64,000 nt of DNA, from contig JACSYO010001856.1 of the NCBI GenBank assembly GCA_016806645.1, positions 400,001 through 464,000 on the forward strand. Reading direction: 5' to 3'. Of this stretch, positions 1-14,600 are shown in pieces (within the stretch, counting starts at the first letter, position 1; every line of letters starts with the position of its first letter). This DNA comes from Ophiodon elongatus. Lineage: Eukaryota; Chordata; Actinopteri; Perciformes; Hexagrammidae. The translations under genes and the position numbers were made by a program. Below the pieces are notes generated by a model, which did not search any database, had not been told where the DNA came from, and worked only from the letters and a program-made list of their open reading frames with translations.

Positions 1-3000
1 CTTAACACTGCAACCGCCAAGGGACGCTGTATAGCTAAAACCGCCAACGGGTAAAATGTACTCGCTGTTGCAATGCATTGATTTTCAAACTACATGGTCA
101 ATTTATTTACCATGCTACAACACCGGGATGCTTCACAAAATGCTATAGTTGTAGTCCCTTTATGCTACTCACAACAACAGTCACATTCATCCCAGGACAC
201 ATCGCTCAGTCCTGAAACCACCCCACCATCAGACTCTTCTCATTGAGCAAGTCTAATGCCTGAAGAAGATTCATTTTTCTCTTTCTCTTCTCCATAGTGA
301 AGGTTAGCCTATGACTTGTGACATAGCTCTGGTAAAGTATGAATGTTACAGTAAAGGTGTTGCCATAGCAACATAGAATGTTTATCTGCAAAACTGAAAA
401 TGACTGCATTCTCTAAAGGGGTACATTTTACCTGCTGGGGCTTATAGCTATAAATGGCCATTTACAATTTTTTTTAAATAGAGGGTGCTACATAATACAC
501 TTTTAGGAAAAATGAAAGACTTTGGGACTTGAATTTTTTTTTTTAAACAAACAATCGAAAAGCATTTGTGAGTAAATTTGACTTGTTGGCTGTTCTAGTA
601 GGTACAATCTTTTGTGGGAATTGTACTTTTTCCCTTTTAACCACAGACAAACTCATGAATACCTTTTTCAACTATGTCTGGACTCTACTACTGGATGTGT
701 ATTGGATTATGCCCCACTCAGTAGTGAAACATTTATATTTTAAAGGTTTAGTTTGACATCTGGGGAAAACACTTCGAAGAGAAGATCAATACCCCTCATT
801 TTGCTATATATAATGCTATATAATATAATGACAGTAGAAAAATAAATCTGCCTACCAATGCCTCAAAACCTCACTATAAACATATATGCGCTGCATGGTC
901 TATTTATTTTCCCGGAGCAGTAACTTACTGCCGTCTGGTTGTCACCGTGAGGTTGCCAGGCAACCAGAAGAGACTCCAAAAATAGCTTCCAACCAAAACA
1001 GAAAGGGTGCTTTCAGGGAACTTTGACCCAAGACCTCAAATCCTGGCTATTGCCTTATTTTGGAGGTATGGATAATTGTAAAATGATCCCCAAAGTGGAC
1101 TTTAAGTATTTTATTCAGTGGTGTTTATTGTGATTGGCTGCACTGTGACATGATTCCAGGAGCTGTTAAAGCCTGAGGAGAATGTACCCCTATAAGGTTT
1201 GTGAGAAGAGTATTTCACTTTCACCACTTCTCTTTACTACTCCTACTCATGGAGTTTTATTGTTCGGGTAATTTTTTCTTCTTTTTTGCTTCCCTGCAGC
1301 AGTTGAATGAAGCGTGAAATCATTTGATATAAGATGCACTTTGATAGACTATCTAATCATATGGTTGAAGTTTGCTAAACCATAACTTCTGGAAATGGAG
1401 GTTGTTTGAGCCAGTAAAATGTTTGGATGACTGAAATGCACATATTTTCCTTTTTTCTTTCATTGTTTATCACCCAAAACTGGCTACTATTCTCACAGTA
1501 TGATACTATTCAATTTATCAGGTTCACACAATCAGATCTGAGAAAAATGATTTTTTTTTGCTATCCTCTTGCTATGTTTGCTTTTAGGAGAAGCCACAAA
1601 TCCATAAAGGTGAGAGAGTGTTATTACTGGATGTTTTCTGGTACAAATCCCCAACGTCTCGTGGACGATGTGGGTGGAAAGGGTGAATGAGTTACTCTCC
1701 TCACCTTCAACTTCTGTCTGAAGGTGGCCTTCAGCAAGGCACCACATTCAAACTGCTCTGGGGTAACAGATCAGTTGCAGTTAGTGAAGATTAGAATGGA
1801 AAGGGATGCAGAGCTGAAGGACTTCATTCACCCAATTCTTGTTTTAAATGAAGAAAAAATACTTTATATTTCGTGTTTAATGTTCCAATGAACAAAAACT
1901 TACATGATTAAAGTCTACCAGATCCAAGTCTCCAAATTTATTGCATTTGTGTAATTAAATATAAAATGCTCTTACATTGTTACCTACAATTATTATTATT
2001 TTGTTGATTTCTCGTTGCCAGAGTTTCTTTGGTTGAACAATACGTCTTAGTTTTCACAATTGCCTCACAACTCACCAGCTGACTTTTCTTGTGGCATTCA
2101 AATGCCTTGGGAAAAATTAGTGATGCAATGTAGCAGCTTGTGTCTGCTTCATTTGTAGTTCCTTTAAGTTTGGGAGCATATGCTGAGGGGTGTGGCTGGT
2201 ATGCATGAGAAATGAACTGCTGCATGTATTATTGAAATTAATACTGAGAATATGTGACTTGACACTGAGAGGTACATTTTTGGTTAAAATGATTGTAGTT
2301 GTGTGGTCATTTGGTCCTTGCTCATATGTTATGGCAAGATACAATTCCAAAGACCCTCTGAATCACTATGAAGTTGAGCTTGGTATTTATAATATAGGTT
2401 TATGCACTGGAGTCTGATCCAGAGTTTAGATGTTGTTCTTTTTTTATTTTCTTGGTTATTAATACACTGTATTAACATACATATTATATATTCATTTATT
2501 GATTTTATATTTTATTTGTATTTATGTATGTATATATATATATAGGCTGGCATGTAGGCTGGCTCTCAGGATGGCATGATACCTGGCATCCATACAGTCT
2601 CGCCAAGACTCTGGTGGAGCAGATTCTGCACCATCTGGAAGTCGCACATTAGTGCTACCCCACCCAAAGCCAAGAAGATGATTGCTATCAGCATGATTAC
2701 GCCTTTATTAGATTAGCTGTGCATTGTTTACAGGCTCGTGGCTCTGCCCAAGCCAGCATTGAACAAATAAATACTTTCCACTGAAAAACCAATGCAGTGA
2801 TCAACGCAACAGCAGCTAAACACATTTCCCGCATTAGTACATCAATTTGTTTCTCTAGGAGAAAATCATAAGGATGTTTGATCTCCTGCAGTTTATTCTT
2901 CAGTGATATTGTATGTCTTCAGAAATGTTTGTTATTAGGGTCAGACAAATTCCTAAAACAGGGTAGAGATTAAACTTTGACTGTTGATCTGTTGTTGAGC

Positions 3001-4571
3001 TTGTGTGAAAATTCCACAGTTCACCTTAAAAATAGTCAAAGAGCCACACGCACACAAATTCCAAAAATACATGTGTGGCCTCTTCTACTGACTGAGCAGA
3101 AGTTCATTTTCTAAAGGAATTGGAATGTACTAGTTAAACAACAAATATGAAGGTAAAAGTAAGACTTTTATTATGGATTAATTTGTTACATTCCAGTACT
3201 CTAAACCTGAAGTTGATGATCGACGTTTCTAAAAAAATATTGTAGAACACATCTTCAGCCAACAGTTTTAAAGTGAAAACGTGATGTGGTTCAATAGGCT
3301 ATAACTTGTATTAAAATGGATAAATTATCCAGAATCTTCCGTAGTGAGTGTAGCATAGTCAGTTTTGTCACAGTGAAAAAACGGAGCCATTTTGCCACCG
3401 TTGCAGCTCATATTAGCGCCACGCCAAGGAATGAAGACATGATCAGAGGAGAGAAATGCTCTGCCAACGTCTGTCTCCTCAATGCCAGTGCATGGGGAGA
3501 AGGGAAAGGTAGCCGGCAGAGCCAACTTTCCACTCCAGCTGGAGAGCCGGTGAGAGGCATGGTTTCTCTCATCTCCTACTGTCAGCCCTTGTAGTAGCTG
3601 GTCTGTAAGACTAGCCACTATTTCTAAATAGCATTGAGTCATCTTGCCAGACACTTTAATGGCCTAAATGTTGCATTCTTACACTATCTGGCAAAATGAG
3701 TTTTTTCAAGTCTTAAAAATGTTAACCTAATATTTTCTCTGGAGCATATTAAAGGCATGCGATTGTTAGATAACCTAATAGATGTTTAATAGAAAATCTG
3801 TATTCCATAGATTAAATTAAATAGAAATTCTCAAATTGAAATGTAGATGTTCATTTAAGTTAAAATGCACATCAACAGGCCACTAATTTTGCTGAGCGTG
3901 AAATCCTGCCCCCAAGCAGCATCCTCTACAGTGACTCCCTTCATTGCCATGTAAAAAGGAGTCTATCAATATTCCAGTCACTCCTACAGCTGCTGGTTGA
4001 GTCACTAGTTCACAGAGCTTCACTGTCCCTCTCTCTGTCAATGCTGTCTCTGACCACACTTCCTTTCCCTTTGCTCTGGCCATCAGCACCAAACTTTACT
4101 TGGTTTAAACAGACATCACCTTTCATAAGTGTAAACTACCACCCTCTGTTGGCCATGTCAGGGAGTTCAAATATTAAGACGAAACCATTGAGATATTGTT
4201 CAGCATTGCACTCTAACTGGGAATCAATGCACGCATAGATTCATCCAATATCAGTTTAAGCATCGTGGAATATTATTAATTATTCAGGTATCAAATCTTA
4301 GTGTGTCAATCAATTTATTCACACTGGTCATACTTTGTATGGCAACATTGACTTTAAATAATTACATTTCTGGCTATGAAAGATGAAGTATTAGTTTAAT
4401 CAGGGGTTTGAACCCAGCTTACTTTTATGACATATAGTACATTTTTATTCTTTTGAATATTATGATGTTTAGAAATGCAATAGAATCAGCCATACTGATA
4501 CAAATGTACTTAATATGTAAAAAAAAAAGAAAGAAAAATCAACCCAATTTCTTTTTGTTCACTTTCTTTAG
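1..4571. other. Upstream tmem266 intron sequence, no exon found
   Basis: I searched both strands for the acidic N-terminal region of TMEM266 (the stretch before SNWLKPCCG) and saw nothing matching. The stretch is A/T-rich with a short TA run near 2528-2544. It is probably the intron before the first visible exon, perhaps with 5' regulatory sequence. Confidence 0.5.
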
Positions 4572-4726
4572 GTCCAACTGGCTGAAGCCCTGTTGCGGTC
4601 GCCGGGTGGCCCTGTGGCAAGTCTGTCTGCTCAGCGCTGGTTTCAACTGTATCCTGGTGGCCTGTGTCATCCTGGTGGTGCTTTTCCTGTCTTTGGAGCT
4701 GCTGATAGACACCAAACTCCTACAAT
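4572..4726 (+). CDS. tmem266: tmem266 exon with S1 segment
   Basis: The acceptor follows a T-rich tract ending TTTAG and the donor is GTAAAT at 4727. The first base is the third position of a codon, and one base is left at the end. The exon encodes the basic Cys-rich pre-S1 stretch (WLKPCCGRR) and the S1 helix up to LIDTKLLQ. Confidence 0.93.
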
Positions 4727-7700
4727 GTAAATAGCGCGCACGGCTACTTATTTATATCACCTATTTTAACCTTTCTTTGATCAAGGGGGAGGTTTTGCTA
4801 CACATTCTTCTCCAGTGACACTGGAGCATAGACTGTGTGACGTTCAGAAAACACCTAGGAGGCATCCAGTGCAACACGCAGGAGTAGCTCCACTTGAGCA
4901 GTGGGCAGTTAAATGCTTTAGTGTCCTCGAGCGTTTAACTGAAACTTCATTAACTTTTCCTGCCATCATGACAAGGTAATACCTTGTCATGATTGCCATA
5001 ATAAGTTCTAAGGAAGCGCACATCCCAGTAAAAAGGTACTGGTTTCAAAAAGTACCGTTCTTGAATACAATTTTGCAGTTTATGCTAATTTACACTTCTA
5101 TTTCACTGAAATTCAGAGGAAAATATGGTGCTGTTTACCATATTTATTTTACAACTATAGATACTGGTTACTTTACAGATAAATATTTTTTACATAGAAA
5201 CTATTAAATATAAATATGATAACCTAATATAATACAATATATTGGTAAATATTAAGCCAGTGGGTTCCAACCTTTTTGGCTTGGAACCCCTTGCGACATT
5301 CAGATATCTATGAGTTGTTAGTAGTTACTTCTTCCAGCACAGACTTTGTGTTGTGAGTTTGTAGATTGGTGCATATCGGACCCTAAACTGTCTGTGAATA
5401 TGACTGGATATAGATTATTGTACTGAATGCTGTGACAATAACACACTGTGAACTTTAACGATGAGAAACTCAAATAATTTACACGAGTTAGACTTCAGAT
5501 TTAGTTTCTCATTTTATTTCACTCCAGTACATTAACAGTACGATCTACAAAGATTCAAGTCTGGAGATCTACTTGTAAGTGTTGTAGAAATCACCAAAAC
5601 AGTCATGTGATTTATTCTTAAATAGTCATGTGTATGCATTTAGTGTCTCCTCTTTCCATCACTTCTGTGTGTGCAATCTTGCCAATCACAGAGGAGCTGG
5701 TGGTGCTGAATGGTAAATGGTTGTGATGGAGAGTGATGGAGAAAGGTGATAATGAACCAAGTCCCTTGTCAATAGCAGCAGGCACTCGTCCCTATCGATT
5801 ACTGGCCAGCGTCCAGCTCTGATGATACCTGAGTCTCGCTGCGGGGACTGCAGGACTCTAGTCACTTCAGAACTACTGTAATCCGGTGCTTTGTCTGTTG
5901 CCACTCCTGCAAGGCAAACAGTGGAGTGGGCAATAGGGCGGGAGGGAGGGCACAGAGAGATTAGGACATGGGTAGATACAGGTTGGCATTGTGGACTCAT
6001 AGATGGGCCCTAAAATATGGAAAAAACTAGAAATGCTGATGGAGGAAGGAGAGGAGCAGCTTGAGGTGTGATATGGGTAAAAGTTCAAAATGGCTTTTTT
6101 CAACAACAAAAAAATGTCTCTTTGTGCTAGACCTTTTTGAAAAAGAAATATGACAAATTGTATTTCCATTGAATGGCAAGACACATGCTTTTACAAGATA
6201 TAAGCTAAAATACTCTAAGGAATTTAGACAACTACTATCTTTTTATTAATGTGCTCACCTCGTAGATATAGGAACACCTTGCTTCCTTGTATTGTTTCTT
6301 GTGTGCTCCTCTTTAGCAGGTTAACATCTGTCCATTTTTCTTCTTTCAACAGTTTCCAATGCTTTTCAATTTGCCAGCATTATCCACTGGATCAGCCTTA
6401 TCATCTTGTCACTCTTCTTTTCAGAGGTGAGACAATCCAGCGTTAATAAAAAATATTGTTAAATCACGTTAGTTTGCAACCGTCTTGCTCTTGGTCTCTT
6501 GAATAATGTTATATGGTCACAGAAGTCCTTCATGGGCATGAAACCCCTGATATTTGAAGTGACACATCACATTCATTTTTAATTAATTATTGAATTAAAC
6601 CAAAACTAACTTTCTTTAACTAGATTATATCCTATCTATAGCAATGCAAACCAGGTACAGGCCTCAGGAAACTAGAGTACGTAGCTGACATTTAATTTCC
6701 TTCATCTAGTCTATCGTCTTCTCAGGATTCAGCTTTAGCTTCAGAAATGCTACCTTGAGGCTGGATGGCTGGTCTGTTGTGTAAACCATAATTGTAATTA
6801 GTCTTAATAAAATTGTACCTATTGTTTGATAAGATGTTGTCTTATCATCACTCTAGAATTCTGAAAAACAAAATGGAGAGGGGAGAATTTGGCCCACAGG
6901 CCTCCACTCCAGTGCAAACCAATTACCCTGACAGACTCAGCCCCAACGCCCTAAACCAAACATTAATTACCAGTGAGCCACTAGGAGCAATAATTAAAGC
7001 TGAGCTTAATGAGCAGTAGGGATGGGGTTACAGCGATACGATCCATCCAAACACCTCGCCCACTGACATCACAGAAGAAGAGTCATCTGGGAATGGTGTT
7101 AGATAGATGTAGCTTATCACCAGCCGGCCCCTCTGCACCAGTCGGAAAACAGGTTTCGAACATGTGGGTGGAGTCCCTGCACTTCTCATTTGACACCAGC
7201 ACTGTTGTCCAACATACACTTTGGATGATGGATTAGAAGGACTAGTCATACATGACACCACATGCTAATTGGAGTATAAATCAATGACCCTGTTGAACAA
7301 AGGGTCCCACAACCAAGAGCATTTTAAAAGCAAAATGTAAAATGTGATTATGTTGTGATGTTCTTCTGGAGGTCAAATATCAAGATCAGGGAACATATTT
7401 TCCCCAGATATAAGTGCTTGTAAAAGGACATTTTTCTTTGTTCTTTGAGATGTTTCTGTGATGTCATAGAAAAGTCAGTTATATTGTTCTGTATGTGTGC
7501 ATGTATTTACTATTTTGAGGCTGCAACACATTTTACACTAATCAAATAGTTATATTGTTTGCTACTTTAAGGTTGTCTCAATTCACATATAGCATTCTAG
7601 CATAGTTATTATTCTATTTGGACAAAAAATATATTTGAAGAAGAAAACTGTACCACCCAGGCCTCTTCTCAGTTTCTAGTCTATGTTCACACATCTTGAC

Positions 7701-9560
7701 AAAGGCTGTTGGATGTGATGACAACTCAAAAGACTAAGAATATCACAAGATCCCTCACCTATCTATTTTAATGCTTTTATTTCTCTCTGTCTGTCTTAGA
7801 CTGTCTTCAGAATCGTCGTGCTCGGGATTTGGGACTACATAGAGAACAAAGTTGAGGTTAGTGCTGTCGTTTGTTTATTAGCAAGTCTTGATGACCAGGT
7901 TTCCATTTTGTCAGTATTCACTATTATTTTAAATGTTGCCACTTGTTCCTACATACTGTAGATATAGTTCAGCATTTTGGGAAATACGCTTTACACACAC
8001 ACAACAACATTTGCACATATTTGAATTTTGTATGTGCTTGTGTGTGCGACCTCTCAGGTGTTTGATGGTGCTGTCATCGTGCTGTCCCTGGCCCCCATGG
8101 TGGCCTCCACGGTAGCCAATGGGCCCAGCAGCCCCTGGGATGCCATCAGCCTCATCATCACTCTACGCATCTGGAGGGTCAAGAGGATCATTGACGGTGA
8201 GGCAGGCAAAAAGCTTGTGTCCATCAAAATGAGTTATTAAGAGGCCTGTATGTGAGCACTCATTTTGTGGAGCAACTCAAGGAAATACGCAATCTTTATT
8301 AACTCAAAAGTATTACACAGATGCATAAATATCCAAATGAAACGAAAGAGCTAAATTACCCCATTCTCTCTGTGATTATACAAATTATTTACTATTCAGA
8401 GCAATATAGCTATTGATCATCCCTCATAGTAAATTGCTGCCACTCTGCTACTCTAACTTGTATTGATTGTAAGGGGATGTTTAAGTAGATTCAGAGAGGC
8501 CATAATGAATATAGTGGTTGTTCTCCCTTATGCTAATGCTGGTCGGTTCAATATCTGTTCAGAGGTCACCCTCAACACGGGCCTCTGACTGCATACCGGA
8601 TCAGCTGCACACACTGTTTTAATTATATTTATATATACGAAAAGGTCTTAAATAGACATTTCTGTCTTGGTTGATTTCAGGATGTCTTTAGTCCAGAATG
8701 TTAATCATACATCAGTGCATTGTTTTAATGGATCAAATATATTGAACTAAAAGGGACACATCACAATGACACGATTAATCATTTCAATAATCAATACAAT
8801 ACAGCTTTCAACAACATTGATTTACTCTGGTGAAGCACATTCAGTAGGAGCATGTTTCCTGCTTCTTAATATGCAGCTGTTGTGGTTTCCAGGGAATGAA
8901 CTTGTGATTTTCCTGCCTCACACCTCGACCTGTTGGGTTTGATATTTGTGAGTGATTGAGTTTCCTTGTTAGGCAGGCGGCAACACACCTCAGAGGATAA
9001 AAATCACACTCAAACCAATAAATGTACAGCTGAGGGACCGGCTAGGTTATCATAGGAGAGAGATTGAGTCTCTTGCAGAATTAGCTTGACGTATGAAGTG
9101 GCAATGTTTCTGTCAGTCTGATGGGAGTGGAAATACAGAGGAGTGAACTGCAGCAGAATTTGTAAGGACGAGAAAGCAGAATTTATTAGCAAAGTAATAT
9201 GTCAGATGGAAGATATCAACCTCTCAAACACGTAGAAAAAGAAATATTGAAATGTTTAATGTATTGCATCTTATAATACACATGAAAACAATGAAATCAA
9301 TGATTTTGCTTGTTGTAATAATGGTTTTATACAGCCATATCACCAAAGTCACCAAATGATGAGAAATGTTCCTGAGACAATATACAGAATACGGTTTTGT
9401 AGGTTGGTTGTATAATGTAAGCCTCAGGTTTGTGTGAGCAGTGAAACACCTGACTCCAGGTGAGATGAGAGAGTGGAGCAGGGCCATGTGTTTGCCTCAG
9501 TAAAGTCGTGGTGTGAATTACACTGTTATGCATGTGCTGCCAGCAGCAGTCGGTAATGCT

Positions 9561-9597
<37 letters not shown>

Positions 9598-11618
9598 TAT
9601 AATCAAGTACAGTCATACAATCAACACTGTACACTTGCAAACACATACTTATGAGAAGCTGCCTATGGTGCTACGGAGATGATAAATATGGAATCCTTTA
9701 AGGGACATGAAGGGGGTAAAACAACCAAGGTTGGAAAAAAAAAGAGCCTGGAAAATAGCAATATAGGGCCCTGAATTATATTAATTTACTGTTTACCAGA
9801 CCATAAATAAAACAATTTGGTAGCTAGTGCATATATGCATGTGTATGCATCCATGCATGCCATGTATTCATGTATGTGTATGTATATGCATGGGGGTATG
9901 CATGTATGTGCAAGTGAAGTATTCAACTTTGGCCTCGGCGGCTTCTCATGCATACTGACAGATACAATATGCAGGAGCACAAATGTATTTTTACTGTATA
10001 TGGTGTGACTAAATAATGAACCTGTGATTAAGCTTTTAATGCCTTTTTAAATTCTGACTGGACTGACCCCATCTGAATTCCCCACTTTTTCAATGTGTGT
10101 GTGTGTGCCAACATGACTATAAATAGGTACAAGGAGCATGTGGCGATGGCTTTGTGCTTTGCTCTGCCCCCCTCAGTATCAGGCGGTTTCATTGTCCTCC
10201 TTGTTTTTTGACAAAGCCGGCAGTTGAATCTTGTGATAGTTCAGATCCACGATCACAACAACCACGACAGAGATATTGTAATAGGATTATGTTTCACCTC
10301 CGTATGTTGCCCAGAGTAACATTCCCCATCAGGATACACAGTATTACCATGTGTGATATCATTTGGCTTACAAATGTGATCCCAAAGAGGTGTGAGGTAC
10401 TGACTGTCTGCCACCTGTGATGACAACAGGTATTCAAATTTACCCTCACTATCTTTTTTTAGGTACACCTTCCCATCCTGCTCCAGAAAGTGTGCCATGT
10501 AAAAATAGTGTGCTGTAAGATTGCAAGAAGTGGAGTTACTGATTGATCAAGATGTGATAATGTGAACATGTTTGATGCATCATTTCCAACACATTATATT
10601 TCCTACAATATACTTTACCAAGAATCCTTTGATAAATATATGAATAAACAACCAGTCAGTTGCAGTTTTGTAGCAAGACTGATTCAAGGCTGGCCAAAGT
10701 ATGCTGGCAACACTTCAGTGCAACACTGTGGTAGGAAGAAGATGAAGCTCAGGTGGCCATGTGACCACCAAGACTATATAACTGCTTTTTCTTTAAAATG
10801 GAGCAGTTTAGTTAAACTAATATTCACTGGATTTTAGAGTGTAATTATACATGTATTGGTGAACCGCTCAAAAAAGACATAATTACTTTGTTTTGTGTAA
10901 ATTAGCTGCCCTGCAACAAGGACAGCTCATAAAAATATTGAGAGAATTGGGCTGCTAATTACACAATAGTCCCTTAAAGTGACTATAACAACAATTAAGA
11001 GTGTCTGTTTTTTGTATTATACATCATCCATTTTTATCATGTTTTTTTTTTGGTTTTATTAAACTGATACTCAAAGATAAATTTAGAATTTTGAGAATTT
11101 GTTCATATCTTTTATCCCAATGACTCCACCACTGCTCTATTATCTGAAGACGCTTCCAGGACTGTGACTTTAGTTTATGCAGATATTGTATACAGCAGAT
11201 GTTAACCCAGTAAACACATTTCTGATCCGGTGGAATGGGACGTTTAAGGTCAGTATAGGCTGAAAATATACTAAAACCTTGTTACACCATCAAGTCAGCA
11301 TGAAACCAGATTCCTGTGGAACATTTCAGCACCTTGCAAAATTCATTCAGTACAGGTATCGGGTTACTGGCAACCAGTAATTAATGAGGTTTGCATGTGT
11401 GATGACAGACATATATGGAGCAAAGGATACATGGTCCACCAACACTGACCTTGGACCATGATGTGCTTGATGTATTTTACCATAAATACCTCCAGCAGCT
11501 GTCTTAGCTAAGAAAGTTTTCTCACTGAGTAAGTCTTGATGCCTCCTAAAACACCTGGCAATCAGTTTCAGACCATTTAATCATGTAGTGAACAAAAAAA
11601 CAAGTTTTTCTTTTAAAA

Positions 11619-11649
<31 letters not shown>

Positions 11650-14600
11650 CCCCATGTTAGCTTATGTGCTACAAGTCAAAGTTGAGATGGAATTGGAGAT
11701 TCAGCAGTGTGAGAAGACCAAGGCTGTGAGAGAGGAGCAGCTGGAGCGTCTCACTCAGATCTGCCAGGAACAGGCTGTGAGTACCAAAACACCTTCTTTT
11801 TTTAACCTTACAGCCAGGCTAAATCACTCACATCCACTCAAAACAGTATATGGGTCCTCATTCACAACACACACACATACATTGAAAAGGTTCTGCATGA
11901 GGACTGAGAGAAGTTGTGCATTCAGCAATATTTAGATTTTTTTTTATTATAACAAACTCTGACATTTTAATGACATACAATACTATGACATGTTTATGAC
12001 ATATTATACTATGCAAGGATCATTTATTGTCATTATGTTACATGGTATTATACAACGAAATGCATTTGTCGCCCATTTGCTACAAAAGGAATGTAAACAG
12101 CAGCAACTAAACAATTATCTGGACAGATGATATGGCCGGCATCTTAACATAAAGAATTCGACATTAGGGAAATATTGTTCATCAACTTTTTTGACCAAGC
12201 TTCAGCACCAAGCATCATTGATGTAAACGGTCTGCCCACCAGAGTCCCGCGCTCTGTCCTGCCGTCCGACCGTCAGGCCCAGCTTGATCCGCGATGTCAC
12301 GATGGGGTCAGGTCTCTGAAAAGATGTGGGCACAACATTCACCAACGATCCATCGCTGTGTTAGCCTGAAGTCTTCTTTCATCCATTTTATCTTCCTCCA
12401 ACCGGACAATAGCCAGGAGAACACTGGGGAGCGGAAAGCCTTAGGTCATAGCTGGGTTAGCTTAGCTTCCATCTCGGCTCTCATCCTGAGGCGGCAGACT
12501 CCTCTTTCAGTGGCACTTGGTCTGGCTGGGTGGTTGGAAGATGCCGTGGGCAGTGATTGTCTAAAACCCTGCTGCACTTAATCTAATCCCTTCACTTCCT
12601 TCTCTGATGTTGATGAGTGTATCTCTGTCAAGGACCATACATGCTCCAGTAATAAACACAACATTTTTTATGACATACTATACTATGACTTATGCTATGT
12701 TTATGATATACTATATACACTATGGTATTTTTTTTATAATATATGGTTGGAGAAGGGAGAAGTGGATCATAATGCTGAAAGTTTTCTATTGGCTATTCCA
12801 CACTTTTTTCTACTTTAAAATCTGTCCGCTATTGGAATGGATCCACAGCCTCTATTCTGCATGATGGTAGAAATTACAGTGACTCAGAAGAATGCCACTT
12901 TAAACTTAGCCAGAGTTTTACACAATTAATGTATGTTATATTCCATGCCAATAGTAAAAGCGATCTAATTCAATTGTAGAAGTCTCTCACTCAGCTGTAT
13001 AGTCAATGTATAGTTAATTTATCATCATATCACCATCCAGTCAAGAAAGCTGACATAGTAAATGGTTATGGCCTCATAAGGCCATAATACACTGTCAGTT
13101 CATTTACCACCAGAAGAGGGCAGCAATACCTTACAAATAGGTCCAGTCTTTCCACCCATTTTAGTATGATTCCTCAGAGGACACACACTGATGATCCCAT
13201 CTAGCAAAATGCAATGCAGACTACAATAAATATTGATAAAGACTTAATCTTAAATTTACCATCTAAGTTCAGGTCTGAGACCAGACATGTGTAATAATTA
13301 GATAAATAAATAAATAAATATTAATGAAATGATCAGATCCTTTGAAAAATAATGTTTATCAAATTGCTCGTCATATATATATATATAGGCAATAGTTTTA
13401 TATTCACTACTTTAATGTACACTTAGGTGATACCTTATCCTATGGGTTAATATATTACTATATGTGAAATATTTGAAGGTATACTGAGAATTTATCTTTT
13501 AGTTGGAACAAGAGTAATACATACCCTGTGCATGTATAATTTGTAAAATCACCTCAATGTGTTTTCTTTATTTTGTATTCCCTTCCTTTTTCCAAACTTT
13601 GCTGCTGAAATGTTTTCTTGTCAATGGGTTGCATGTATTCTCTAAGCCAATATACCGGAAATCAATACACAGGGACATCCCAGCTGTAAATCAATGAAGC
13701 TTACAGTTTACCAAACACATAATTAGATAATGCACTTGGATTAATGCTGAAAACAGCTCACCATTAATTAACCTCTAAACCTATAAGAATATACAAGCTT
13801 TGTTTGTCTATGCGTGTCTGGGATGGAGTCACAGGCCCAGAGTATGTTACTGTTACTTTCTCACTGCATTCTCCCTTGTTCTCTCTCTTCTGTCTTTTCT
13901 TTATTACCTTCCCCATCATTTTTTCCATCTCTGTCCCCATCACTCCTCATTTTTACATTCCATTTCTACGTTCACTAACCTGCTGCTTTCCCTCCCTTTT
14001 TCTATGCATACACCAACCATCTCCAGTTTGAGATCAGACAGCTGAGGGCCCATCTGGCCCAGCAGGACCTGGATCTTGCGGCAGAACGTGAAGCAGCCAT
14101 GCAGATTCATCATGTATGGGGAAAACAGGGCAGGAGTTTTCAGGTTGTAGAAGGCTTGACTCCCGGGGAGTCTGACGATGAGGGCGGCCAGAGAAACCCC
14201 AGGGAGCCTCATGTCACTGCAGGTACAGTATGGTCTCTAAAGCAGCATTTTTAGGGACTGGGTTGCTAGATATGCTAAATGTGAAGTGATAAAGGTTTTG
14301 TAAACTATAAAAACTGTGGGGAAAAATCATGAAAAAGCACACTCTAAACAGTTGAATTATAAAGAATGTAATCTATTATCCCTCTGATATAAATTGTATC
14401 TACAAAATGTTCTGCAGTGAGGTTAATGCAGTAGTTTAGAACTAACACAATATTTCACAAACAGAAAATGAATGCATCTATAAGACAAAAGCCCATGGCA
14501 TTAAAATATAGCTTATTTGAATACACACCATGTTAGGTGCAGTGTTTGCTTGAAAAAGCAGCATGACAAACCAGAAGAGAGGTGCAGCATAAAGTATGTA

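Noticed and set aside
10253..10498. 81-codon - strand frame in a tmem266 intron, with protein-like start and an apparent donor
   Set aside because: No acceptor or partner exon, no family resemblance, and the second half reads as random intron.
13940..14212. 90-codon - strand frame
   Set aside because: Antisense shadow of the tmem266 exon 14027-14222.
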